From Galeopsis tetrahit (lineage: Eukaryota > Streptophyta > Magnoliopsida > Lamiales > Lamiaceae), in contig OY776119.1 of assembly GCA_963675135.1 (NCBI GenBank), positions 45,383,198 through 45,447,197 of the forward strand: a stretch of DNA of 64,000 nucleotides, written 5' to 3'. Both the position numbers and the translations under genes were made by a program. Position 1 is the stretch's first letter; each line of letters starts with the position of its first letter. Shown here piece by piece: positions 55,157-64,000 of the stretch. The notes beneath the pieces are model-generated. The model made no database searches. It was not told where the DNA came from and worked only from the letters and a program-made list of their open reading frames with translations.

Positions 55157-56118
55157 TCAAGAAAGCCATCTTGCACCTGCCTTCTCCCTTAAGAAGTGAA
55201 CATCTACTTCAATGTGCTTTGTTCGAGAATGAAAAGCTGAGCTGAAAGCAAGTGTTATGGCCCCTTGATTATCACACCACAACAAACAAGGAGTAGTGAT
55301 GGGAATATGTAACTCATTGCAGAGGCTTGCAATCCACATGATATCTGTGGTAGCAAGAGCCAGAGCTCGGTATTCTGCCTCAGTACTGCTACGAGCCACC
55401 ACAGATTGTTTTCTAGAACTCCAGGAGATCAAGTTTTTGCCAAGTGTGATGCAGAATCCAGATGCGCTCCTCATATCATCAATGCTAGAAGCATAGTCAG
55501 CATCCATGAACCCTTGCAACCTGTAATATGTAACTGGAAAGAAGGATATACCATGAGTGAGAGATCATTTTAGGTATCTAAGGACCCGGCCTCTTGCAGG
55601 CTTTCCATTGATTTTGTGTAGGATTTTGCAAGAACTGAGACAGTTTGTTCACACTGAAAGAAATATCAGGTCTAGTGAGGGTTAGATACTGAAGTGCTCC
55701 AACAATGCTTCTGTATAGTGTGGGTTTTTCAAAGGGAGGACTGTCTGTGAGGGAGAGTTTGGAAGAAGGACAAATAGGAGATGGACATAGTTTGCAATCA
55801 GAGAGATTAGCTTTGGATATGATGTCATTAGCATAATTGGTCTATGTGAGTTTGATATGAGGGGAAGTGGAATGAGCTTCAATACCCAAGAAGTAGTTAA
55901 TCTCCCTTAGGTGTTTGAGAGAAAATTTGGAATGAAGATCATCAATAAGAGTCTGAACAAGGACTGAGCTAACACCAGTAATCAGAATGTCATCTACATA
56001 GACAAGTAAGAGAGTAACATGACCATGGAGAAATCTATAGAACAGGCAGTGATCAGAAAATGAGTGAGTGAAACCCTGCTGAACCAGAAAAGCCTTTAGA
56101 GTATCATACCAGACCTTT
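55157..56118 (-). pseudogene. Copia RT/RNase H remnant
   Basis: Minus strand from 56118: YDTLKAFLVQQGF, LLVYVDDILITG (near 55990), LREINYFLGIEA, TLYRSIVGALQYLTLTRPD, then RNase H with GFMDADYASSIDDMRSASGF, SSTEAEYRALALAT, LWCDNQGAITLA and RTKHIEVDVHFLREK. Stops or frameshifts occur near 55842 and 55570. The 5' side ends at the hairpin element; the family's closing DIFTK motif is not seen at the 3' side. Confidence 0.87.
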
Positions 56119-56525
56119 GGGGGGAAAATTTAAAAGTAATTTTTGAAAAATAATTTAAATATACAAAAATATAAAATAAAAAAATATACCATTTATATTC
56201 AAATATAATCTTCAAATTTAAATTAATTTTTAATCCCATATAATTTGAAAATACAAAAAATAGAAAAAAAAATTTTAAAAAAAGTTAAGTTTTCCAATTA
56301 CGTCCCAAATTTTAGCTAACTTTTCCATTTACGTCCCAAATCGCCGGAAACATCAAAACGACGTCGTAACCATGACGTAATACGACGTCGTTTTGATGTT
56401 TCCAGCGATTTGGGACGTAATTGGAAAAGTTAGCTAAAATTTGGGACGTAATTGGAAAGTTTAACTTTTTTGGGACGTTTTTGAAAAAGTTGAAAAGTTA
56501 TGGGATGTAAAAAAATTATTTCCCG
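56119..56525. mobile_element. Small inverted-repeat DNA element next to Copia RT
   Basis: Starts ggggggaaaattt at 56118 and ends aattatttcccgcc near 56525, an imperfect inverted pair. It contains the hairpin described separately. Flanking duplication was not identified, so borders are approximate. No coding sequence. Confidence 0.5.
56286..56463. repeat. Long hairpin, ~83-bp arms
   Basis: Left arm about 56286-56369 and right arm about 56382-56463 are near-perfect inverted copies around a ~12-bp centre. Arms carry aaacgacgtcgta at the inner end and two copies of gggacgtaattgg further out. The pairing would be strong enough to produce a hairpin transcript if transcribed. Confidence 0.9.
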
Positions 56526-57226
56526 CCTATTTTTATACAAAGTCTTGAGGTAACCAACTAATGTGGTTACAACTAAATAACTTGTAATAACTAACTAACA
56601 CTCTAGCTTAGTCTAACATCCATCTTCCTAGTTTTACTTTACAACGGTTTCTCCATTGAGTTGATGTATATGCATGATTTTTTCATGTATGGTATGAACC
56701 TTGTGACGTTGCTTAGTTTTCTTTTGAATCTTTAATTCATTTATGTTTTCTTGAACAAATTAATTAACTCAACTATACATAATATACAGTTGACCTTTAA
56801 TTACTCTTTGACGTTGCTTATGTTTTCTTAAAAATTCGAGTAATTTTGCAATTAGGCGATTAATGACCAAATTTGATGTATTTAAAAAGAAGGGAATAGT
56901 AAAAATTTTACTCTTTTCGAAATTAACTACTTTTTACAAAAAGGAAAAAGATGTTCAACTAGAGATGAATTTCATAATCAAATTGTATTCATATATATTA
57001 ATTTAGCTTGTTAGATTGAAGGTTTTTTCTTCCGTCGATTCCTCATTTTCCATTGTTACCAAAATGGAAATAAAATGATTTTCATTATTCTCCTGAATTG
57101 ATGACTAGCTATTAATAAACAAACCTCAACAAAAAGTTATTTTACCAATCGATCATATCATATAAAGTCATGACGAAGAGAGTAGTAAAGATTCAAAGGA
57201 AGCATTAAGGGAAAAAGAGTACGCAG
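56526..57226. other. AT-rich DNA, 3' flank of the exonuclease-like gene
   Basis: No gene is seen. It contains the 3' untranslated region expected for the minus-strand gene ending at 57227, with aataaa-type strings near 57110. Confidence 0.4.
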
Positions 57227-57781
57227 TTAAAGGTACTTGTACATATGCATATTGAGGAAAGCACGTGCACAAGCATAGTGCACTTGCTGAGGTGAGAGAT
57301 TGTTTGGTCGAGCCCAATCAGTTTCCATCCCTATCACCAACCTAAACAATCGGTTGTTAATAGACCTGGACACTCCAAAAGGCAAGTCCCTGCACATGAC
57401 CCACGTGATATCCAAGTTAAACTGTCGTCTCAACAACGCTATCTTGAATCGTACCATCCTACCCACGAACAAGTTGTGATGGTCGTTCATTAACTGCTCG
57501 ATGTAGGGATGCAAGTTAGTCCAATGCAAGATCTGGATCACCAGGCACCGTTCCCCGTCGCACAACTGCACCACCACGATACGACGACTCACCATGTTGT
57601 CCAACTGCAGATCTAAGCCGATGAGGCGGTGGATGTAACCATTTAACAGGGGGGCAATCCACTGTTCTACGATAGCGGGGTGCTTTGCCACCGTCATCTT
57701 CACGGTTCGCCCAAATATATCACCGTCATACACTTGCCGGATATCATCTGCCAGGGTGCGCCGCATATTAGTGTAGCACAA
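57227..57781 (-). CDS. Werner-exonuclease-like protein lacking catalytic acids (184 aa)
   Basis: Plant families of small proteins with a DEDDy 3'-5' exonuclease (RNase H-like) fold like that of WRN. Visible in order: YDGDIFGRTVKMTVAKHP (strand 1; ~18-35), IVEQWI, GLDLQLD (55-61; usually GLDxEW), VVVQLCDGERCLVIQILH (69-86), FVGRMVRFKIALL (105-117; usually FVGxxxxxDxxKL) and NLSPQQVHYACARAFLN (161-177; usually YAxxDAxxS). Three of the four metal-binding acids are replaced, so nuclease activity is unlikely while the fold looks kept. Single exon, open from the ATG at 57781 to the stop at 57227. Its upstream part exists again at 2758-3105. It may be a diverged family member or a young pseudogene. 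Confidence 0.72.
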   Translation of the reverse strand: MCYTNMRRTLADDIRQVYDGDIFGRTVKMTVAKHPAIVEQWIAPLLNGYIHRLIGLDLQLDNMVSRRIVVVQLCDGERCLVIQILHWTNLHPYIEQLMNDHHNLFVGRMVRFKIALLRRQFNLDITWVMCRDLPFGVSRSINNRLFRLVIGMETDWARPNNLSPQQVHYACARAFLNMHMYKYL

Positions 57782-58095
57782 AACGGTTTCTACAATTATA
57801 TGTGAAGGATCAAAATTGAAAATTGAGCCCCCATATATATAACAACGGCGGTTATATTATCTTATGTTCTGTTATTATTTTTGTTGTTGTGATTTCCAGG
57901 AGCATGAAATTTGTTTGATAAATCAATCGAAATTCAAACTAATTTACCATATAACTAATTCACCATACAGTTATTTTTTTACCACACCTTTTAGTAAAAA
58001 ACTTAAAAAAAAACTAACTTTTTCAATTTAATCCCAGTTTTCGTGAATATGTTGTTCGACATTAATTCTCTAGTCACCGAAAATTGTAAAAATAA
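57715..58095. repeat. Segment duplicated at 2758-3105
   Basis: Covers the first ~20 codons and upstream region of the exonuclease-like gene. The copy at 2758-3105 matches with a few substitutions and indels; for example a ~15-bp caaaattgaaaattgag difference and ~30 extra bp around 57895-57925 here. Confidence 0.8.
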
Positions 58096-58515
58096 ATAAA
58101 TATGGGTAATTATTTAAATTTTTACTAAAAGGTGTTAAGGAAATGACAAATGTCCAATTATACCCTTCCTTTATATTTAAAATCGAAAGGTGCATATTCA
58201 ATTAATATATAATATTAAATTCAAATTAGGAGCTGGTAAATTAAGAAATTATAGGAAATCTCGGTCATTAATGCGTTCGAAATTCAAACCTTTCTAAAAG
58301 GAGAATCACATTAATCATGGTGGTTCTGAATTGAATTTTGAATTCAAAATTCATATCGAGAAATTCATCATCTTCGAGTGTGCTAAACCAGAAAATTTCG
58401 TACTAAGATTACCAAGGACAAATTTCAAACATAAATAAAATTTCAAACGACAAAACACAAAAATTCCAATAAAAAGTAAGGAAATCGAGAAAATGGAAAC
58501 ATAAATAAAATGTGC
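58096..58515. other. AT-rich DNA, nothing recognised
   Basis: Purely AT-rich with gaattcaaaattcaa-type short repeats. Possibly an intron of the exon-like stretch at 58516-58665. Confidence 0.35.
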
Positions 58516-58675
58516 AACAAACACTCACTTGACAAGATCGCCAAGCTGGCGAAGAACACCGACTAATCCAGCGATGGCGACACCCTCAAGCAAAGCCTCC
58601 GGATCATCATTGTCGGCGGCTTGATACAGTTCCGGATCGACTAGGTTGTACTCATTACTTATCTCGTATGAAAAA
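58516..58675 (-). other. Possible isolated exon, unrecognised
   Basis: Minus strand from about 58675: YNLVDPELYQAADNDDPEAL, then LLEGVAIAGLVGVLRQLGDL and a canonical donor (caagtgagt). Composition is GC-richer than the surroundings and clearly coding-like. The DPELYQAA start recalls the first exon of plant ankyrin/PGG proteins, but the ankyrin repeats themselves are not visible, so I leave the family open. No in-frame ATG directly precedes it. Confidence 0.4.
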
Positions 58676-59439
58676 ATTGATTATGTCAAATCAACCATTT
58701 TCATTAATTAGATTATACTAACTGATTATGTGGATATGCCTGTAATTGATTTATTTCCAAATTTGAAAACTAATTAATAAATCAATCATTAAAAAAGGAA
58801 ATCTGGAAAACAATCTTATCCTACTAATTAAAATTCAAATTTGTTACGTCCAAATCATTATACATAATCATTTACTATAATTTAAATTTATTAATATATT
58901 TTAAAGATATAAATCCATGATACACGCTATATTGGTGACAACTTACTAATTCCATAAAAAACAGATAGTTGATTTTATTATCATTACTCTATATGCAGAT
59001 TTGAAAAACATATATGCAAAAAATTGTTACGTATTCTTCCCGACATTTGCAAAAATAATATGCAATAAAACAATATATTTGTAATAAAATATTAATTTTA
59101 TTTTAAAAAATTAATATAGAATATATAATTCGATAATTACATATCATTAGTGATAGAGATGATTATCTGGGTTTAAACGAGTCAATTTAAATCTAGTGTT
59201 GGTGCGATGTGATTCAGACGATTATTTGAGTTTGAACTAGTCAATATAATATTATATTATAAATAAAATTAATAATATAATATTATTTCACAGTTTATTT
59301 ATATTTTAAAAATGATTATTTGAGTTTGAACTGATCAATATAAAATTATATTATAAATAAAATTAATAATATGATGTCATCTATATAAAATATGCAAAAT
59401 ATAGAAGTATATGGTCAATAATATATGCAAATATTTTGT
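58676..59439. other. AT-rich DNA with a ~95-bp two-copy repeat
   Basis: The block gattatttgagtttgaac ... ataaataaaattaataatat occurs at about 59219-59285 and 59313-59377. No gene is seen. Confidence 0.6.
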
Positions 59440-59930
59440 TGCATATGGAATTTGAATGTTTTGAAATGAGAAATGATAGAGGGAGAAGTGGAGGATTTCC
59501 TCCATGTCAGCCGCGGAGAGGGCGCACGCCGGAGGTGAACAGAGATCGGCGAGCTAGACCATGGTTGGTGCGTGAGGAAGAAGATCGGCGGCGCCCTCGA
59601 CCGGGGAAGGGCGACAATCGGAAGTTGTACGCCGGAAGGTCAACGACCGGCAGTCTGAGGAAGAAGACGGTGTTTGACAAAAGTTCAGTTCCCCGGTCCC
59701 CGAGAAACTAAATATGCATCCATCGCAAAATCGAAATAATCACCGACGGCGAACAGCTGAATCGTAAAATTAGATCGCAGAAATGAACAACCACCGGAAA
59801 TGCATTCACCGCAGACGAAGAGCGTGAGAAAGCTAACCGTCGACGACGAGCAAGCTGATCTACAACGAGAACCAAGATTAGAGAACCAATATCCCTCAAA
59901 TCGTCGGATGAAAGTAATGGAGCGATTAAA
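59440..59930. other. GC-rich island of gene-like composition, no assignable gene
   Basis: Bases ~59490-59900 are GC-rich with ccgg/cggcg-rich DNA. Open frames exist on both strands (plus 59436-59711, Arg-rich; minus 59708-59899), but neither shows a recognised domain. It could be a 5' exon or leader of a lost gene, possibly the upstream part of the exon-like stretch at 58516-58675 on the minus strand. Confidence 0.35.
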
Positions 59931-60264
59931 TGTGTGAATTAATTAAATCAAATTTGAAAAGGAAAGTGAATTAAATTAAATCAATTTCTGAATTTTAAGG
60001 AAGTTTCGAAATTGAAGGACAAGTGGAATTTAAATTTCAATTATAATTTAAATTTCAATTTGAATAACAAATGCGTGGAAAATGGTATTTCAAATTTGAA
60101 ATTTATTATATTAATGAATTAATATGGTTTTTTAAGACCAAGGGGCATAATTGGTTATTTGGTTATGAATTTGACCTTAATTCTAATACTATAATTTTTT
60201 ATCTCTATTTTTAATTGGGTCGATAGGAATGTCTCTTATACTAGTTAATCAAATATATTTATAT
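59931..60264. other. AT-rich DNA, nothing recognised
   Basis: Contains aaatttcaatt-type short repeats only. Confidence 0.4.
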
Positions 60265-60299
60265 TTTATGTATACCCACTATTTTAATGAGTTCACCCT

Positions 60300-60560
60300 T
60301 AAATCATATTTTTATTACAGTTATATGCACCCACTTATTTTATGAATTCACAGCCAAATCATTTTTTACAACTACAACCCACTCATTTTATGAGTTCACC
60401 CCCAAATTATTTTTTTACCACAATTATCTGCACCCACTCATTTTATGAGTCCACCCCCCAAATTATATTTATACTACAGTTATCTGCACCCACTCACTTT
60501 ATGAGTTCACCCCCAAATTATCTGCACCTGCTCATTTTTTGAGTTCACCCCCAAATATTT
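60300..60560 (+). repeat. Tandem units of the left arm
   Basis: Repeated unit about 50-60 bp: atctgcacccactcatttt, atgagttcacccccaaatta, then a t/a-rich linker. About five copies, decaying outward. The inverted counterpart is at 62545-62755 with more divergence. Confidence 0.85.
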
Positions 60561-60914
60561 TTTCAAAAAATAATTATATTTAAAAAACTATATTATCTTT
60601 TTATTGATTTACACAAAATATAATAAAATCAACCCAAATTTATACATTTACAATTTGCAGCCGAGTTACCGTCAATTCACCACTAAATCACACATATTTT
60701 TAAAAATAAAATCGTAAAAACATAATTAAAAAAAACTATTGAAATTAGTCACAAATCTCATTTTTTTTCTTTTTAATTTTTTTTTCCATTTTTCAATTTT
60801 TATTTCAAACTTTTTATTTCTTCATTTTTTTTTCCTGCTATTTTTTTTCTTTTTTTTTTTCTTTAGTATTTTTAATATAAAATAATATTATATGTATAAT
60901 TTTATTATAGTCGC

Positions 60915-61535
60915 TAGTACAATAAGTAATAACCAGTAATACCATAAACCATAATCACTGATACCATTAACAATAATAAGTAATATCTTATACAATAAAA
61001 AATAATTGCACACATCTAATTATATTCAATAATACCAAAAACAATTGTTAGTAATACCACGAACAGTAATCTGTAATACTATTAATATTAATTAGTAAAA
61101 TTGTATACAATAAGAAAAAAATTTACACATCTAATTATATAAAGTAATACCAAAAAATAATTATCAGTAATACCATGAAGGAATGAAGAGTAATTAGTAA
61201 TACCATGAACATTGAACATTAATATCTTATACAATAACAAATAATTTCACAAATCAAATTATATTTAGTAATACCAAAAACAATTATCAGTAATACCATA
61301 AACAATAATATATAATACCATAAACAATACTAATAATCAATAATGCGTTAAGTAATAATAAATAATTTCACACAATCAGTAATACCACAAACAATAACCA
61401 ATAATACCACAATTAATAATCAATAATACCGTAATCAATAATCGTTAATATTAATTCAATAGTGTATTAATAGTAATACCACAATCAATAACTAGTAATA
61501 CCAATACCACTAACAATAATACCATAAAAAAAGTG
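60915..61535. repeat. Degenerate repeats of aataccataaacaataa
   Basis: Some 20-25 imperfect copies of a ~20-30-bp motif containing agtaatacca and acaataat, with interspersed aatttcacacatc-type variants. Non-coding. Confidence 0.8.
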
Positions 61536-61544
61536 GAGGGAGTG

Positions 61545-62150
61545 CAGACCGGGGTGTACTGAAGGAAATAGGGGTGCACATTACCAAGCCCAATTGAAGA
61601 GAACCCTAGCCAAATAGAAGGGCACCCTAGGTCAGCAGTCGCCGCCTGAAATTTCATCGACCAGCACACTGGCTCCGAGTGCCGACTGATCAGAGATCCA
61701 TCGACAACATACTCACAGTCCTCCATTGGACCGTCGTCAACTGGAGGAAGAGGCTGCGCAGGAGCATGGTGAAGAAGATGAAGCAATGTAGCTTCGATTT
61801 GGATAAATATGAACAACGAGAGCGAAGTGCGTCGACCTGAGTGTTGCAGGCGAGCGCCATTGATGCCGGACAAACTCCTCTATCGCGAACACAAAGGAGA
61901 TTGATCGAAGTAGTCGCGTCGGTGGTCGAAATGAGCAGAGGTTTTTGACTGACATGGAATTGAAGAATCACGATTGCGATTTGAGGAGGGTCTCATGCTT
62001 AAGCGGCAAAGACGGAAGCGCCGACGTCGCCGTCGAAGGGGTGGTCGGATATGGTGGTGGGTGGGTCACCCACCGACCGACATGAATTTTCGGTAGGTCA
62101 TTTACTCATCAAATTAAAATTGAAATTCAGGTGCACCGCCGACCGACTAT
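61545..62150. other. GC-rich core of the foldback-like element, possible captured DNA
   Basis: Much richer in G and C than the arms. A minus-strand frame (61451-61873) includes PAQPLPPVDDGPMEDCEY and EPVCWSMKFQAATAD but matches no family I recognise. Other frames overlap. It may be host gene DNA carried by the element; origin unknown. Confidence 0.45.
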
Positions 62151-62765
62151 AATAAAATCATACCTATAATATTATTTTGTATTAAGATTAACAAAATGCA
62201 CATGAAAAAAATGAATAAGAAAGGCATGAAAAAAAAAGTAAAAGAAAAAAAAAAACGAAGAAATAAAAAATCTAAAAAAAAAAATTGAAAATGGGAAGAA
62301 AAAAGGAAAATAGGAGGGGAAAAAATTAAAAAGAAAAAAATTGAGATTTGTGGCTAATTTCGATAGTTTTTTATTAATTATATTTTTACAATTTTTTTAA
62401 AAAAGTATGGGTGACTTGGTGGTGAATCGACGGTAACTCGTCTGTATATTGTAAATATATAAATTAGAGTTTATTTTATTATATTTTGTGTAAATTAATA
62501 AAAAGATAATATAATTTTTTTAAATTTGATTATTTTTTAAAAATTATTTTGGGGTGAACTCATAAAATGAGCGGGTACAGATAATCGTGATAAAACAATA
62601 ATTTGGGATTGAACTCATAAAATGGGCGGGTGCAGATAACCGTGGTAAAAAAAAGATTTGGGATGAACTCATTAAATATGTAAGTGCACATAATTATAGT
62701 AAAAAATAATTTGGTAGGTGAACTAATTAAATGAAAGGGTGCAGATAATTTGAATTAAAAAAAAA

Positions 62766-63112
62766 AAACAAATTATAATTGAGGTGGTATGCAACATTCA
62801 CTTACGTGCATGGAAGTATTTGGCAATAATTATATATTATCAATTTTAATTACGCATTTGTCACGACCGAAATGGTCTTTTTGGGGATTTTCAGGAAAGA
62901 TATACATACGTTGTCGTGAACTTAGTGGAATAATGAAATAAATTTTTTACAGTTATGATAGAATCTGTTGAGAATAATCTGAAATAATGTCTCCAATCAA
63001 ATCGATAAATATATTTATCATACCACACTGATACAGTGTCATCGGTGGACACCATTTTTTGTGCCATACATGGCATTGTCACATCATTTAACCTTTTTTT
63101 ATACTTAATTTA
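62766..63112. other. Spacer before the end repeat, nothing recognised
   Basis: AT-rich sequence without a supported gene or element border. Confidence 0.45.
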
Positions 63113-64000
63113 ATTTTATGCGTATAAAATAGGGAAAATATCACTTTTGGTCACTGAACTTTACCACTTTTCACATTTGGTCACCCACATTTCATCACTA
63201 TCAAAATTGGTCACTCACTTATTCGTCACTATCAAAATTGGTCACTCACTTATTCTTTCTCTATCAATTTTGATGCTGCTGTTAGAGAATCCGTCATTTA
63301 CTAACGGAGAAAAGGTTTTGAGTGCCCACTTTTATTTTTCCTCTTTTAATTCCTTAATCCTAAACCCCTAAACCCATTTTTTTTAAAATTTTACTCAATT
63401 TATCTTCAATTAATATTACTGTTGTGTGGTTAAGAATAGATTATCAAGCCCGAATGAGTATAAATGGGGAAATGAATTCTAATAATTAAATATTTTGAAA
63501 TAAGTTTCTATTCTCAATCATTATACAAATTCAATATGAAAATCAGTAATTGAAATATTATTCAAAAAAATCTGAAAAAAATAAAACATCAAACTACACA
63601 CCATAATTATAAAAACGGAGTACATAACTAGTACATGCCCACCACAATTTGACTAATTTGGCTTGCTTTTGTACTCTGTTTTTTTAGATTTTTTTGACTA
63701 ATTTGGCTTGCTTTTGTACTCTATTTTTTTAGATTTTTTTGAATAATATTTTAATTACTGATTTTCATATTGAATTTGTATAATGATTGAGAATAGAAAC
63801 TTATTTCAAAATAGTTAATTATTAGAATTTATTTTCCCATTTATACTTATTCGGGTTTGATAATCTATTTTTAACCACACACCAATAATTTAACCACATT
63901 GAAAATAAATTCAGTAAAATTTAAAAAAAAAATGGGTTTAGGGGTTTAGGATTAAGGAATTAAAAGAGGAAAAATAAAAGTGGGCACTCAAAACCTTTTC
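63113..64000 (+). repeat. 888-bp direct repeat, copy 2 (same as 1-888)
   Basis: Identical to 1-888 wherever I compared, including the flank attttatgcg and the target duplication. It ends only because the window ends. Confidence 0.93.
63132..64000. mobile_element. Mutator-like foldback element, second copy, cut by the window end
   Basis: Same element as 20-1065, starting gggaaaatatcac after the duplication tataaaata (63123-63131). If the offset of 63,112 holds, it would end near 64177. Confidence 0.88.

Larger units (their letters stand above)
60265..62765. mobile_element. Foldback-like DNA element with tandem-repeat arms and GC-rich centre
   Basis: Left arm ~60265-60860 and right arm ~62225-62765 are inverted copies. 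Each outer part has about five units containing atctgcacccactcatttt, and each inner part has tagtcacaaatctcattttt followed by a polypyrimidine (left) or polypurine (right) tract. Between them lie a degenerate repeat region (60915-61535) and a GC-rich core (61545-62150). This architecture resembles foldback or long-TIR Mutator-like elements. Outer ends and target duplication could not be fixed. No transposase was recognised. Confidence 0.7.

Noticed and set aside
59436..59711. Arg-rich plus-strand protein
   Set aside because: GC-rich patch with open frames on both strands, no domain, no clear promoter; reported only as a GC-rich island.
61451..61971. Minus-strand proteins in the foldback core
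   Set aside because: Three overlapping frames are open because of composition; none has a recognised motif, so no gene is called.
1..64000. The 888-bp end repeats as a pair of LTRs of one giant retrotransposon
   Set aside because: Their content is a complete Mutator-like foldback element with its own 9-bp target duplication, not LTR sequence, and the interior holds unrelated genes on both strands.

Overview
The window is nuclear DNA of a flowering plant. It has spliced gene fragments of plant families (plant cysteine oxidase, LRR receptor kinase, LRR receptor-like protein, class II diterpene synthase, an EMF1-like gene, a Werner-exonuclease-like gene), AT-rich intergenic DNA, and plant transposons of almost every class: Ty1/Copia, Ty3/Gypsy, L1-type LINE, SINE, CACTA, Mutator-like, Stowaway MITEs and foldback-like elements. 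A labdane-type diterpene synthase suggests a diterpenoid-producing eudicot, perhaps in Lamiales; this is only a guess. The clearest uninterrupted reading frames are a Copia gag (4429-6567), a Copia pol (21751-25032) and a small exonuclease-fold protein (57227-57781). Most host genes here are broken.

Layout. 1-1075: a Mutator-like foldback element with a perfect 9-bp target duplication. 1.3-4.1 kb: plant cysteine oxidase remnants, a second partial copy of their last exon, and a 5'-truncated LINE inserted in that second copy, so the empty and filled sites lie side by side. 4.4-8.3 kb: Copia half-element (minus) with gag, primer-binding site and long LTR. 8.4-9.8 kb: Gypsy gag-protease remnant, cut by a CACTA terminus at 9809 that carries about seven ~131-bp subterminal repeats. 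12.2-12.8 kb: fragment of a CbxX/CfxQ AAA ATPase. 15.7-17.7 kb: MITE, Copia gag and LINE remnants. 17.7-27.5 kb: receptor-kinase pseudogene split by an 8494-bp Copia element (5-bp target duplication cctaa).

29.0-37.4 kb: an LRR receptor-like protein locus (minus) invaded by two Copia elements. One is complete (32589-37250, target duplication gagat) and holds a tRNA-derived SINE in its 3' LTR. The other is a rearranged remnant with a foreign LTR piece inside its pol. 37.4-39.7 kb: two LTR fragments of different families. 39.8-45.4 kb: 3' exons of a copalyl-diphosphate-synthase-like gene (plus) with a LINE in one intron. 45.6-46.3 kb: EMF1-like exons (minus). 47-55 kb: MITE-rich intergenic DNA, two adjacent tandem-repeat families beside a Gypsy integrase tail, and a Copia remnant with short LTRs. 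55.1-56.5 kb: Copia RT/RNase H and a long hairpin. 57.2-58.1 kb: Werner-exonuclease-like gene whose 5' side is also found at 2.76-3.1 kb. 60.2-62.8 kb: foldback-like element with tandem-repeat arms and a GC-rich centre. 63113-64000 repeats window bases 1-888 exactly as far as I could compare by eye.

There is no operon-like cooperation between genes. The window records successive insertions into gene-family remnants. I saw no clearly new biological system. The items most worth checking are the exact 888-bp end repeat (a 63,112-bp tandem unit or a circular contig), the truncated diterpene synthase, the active-site-less exonuclease homologue, and the foldback element at 60-63 kb.
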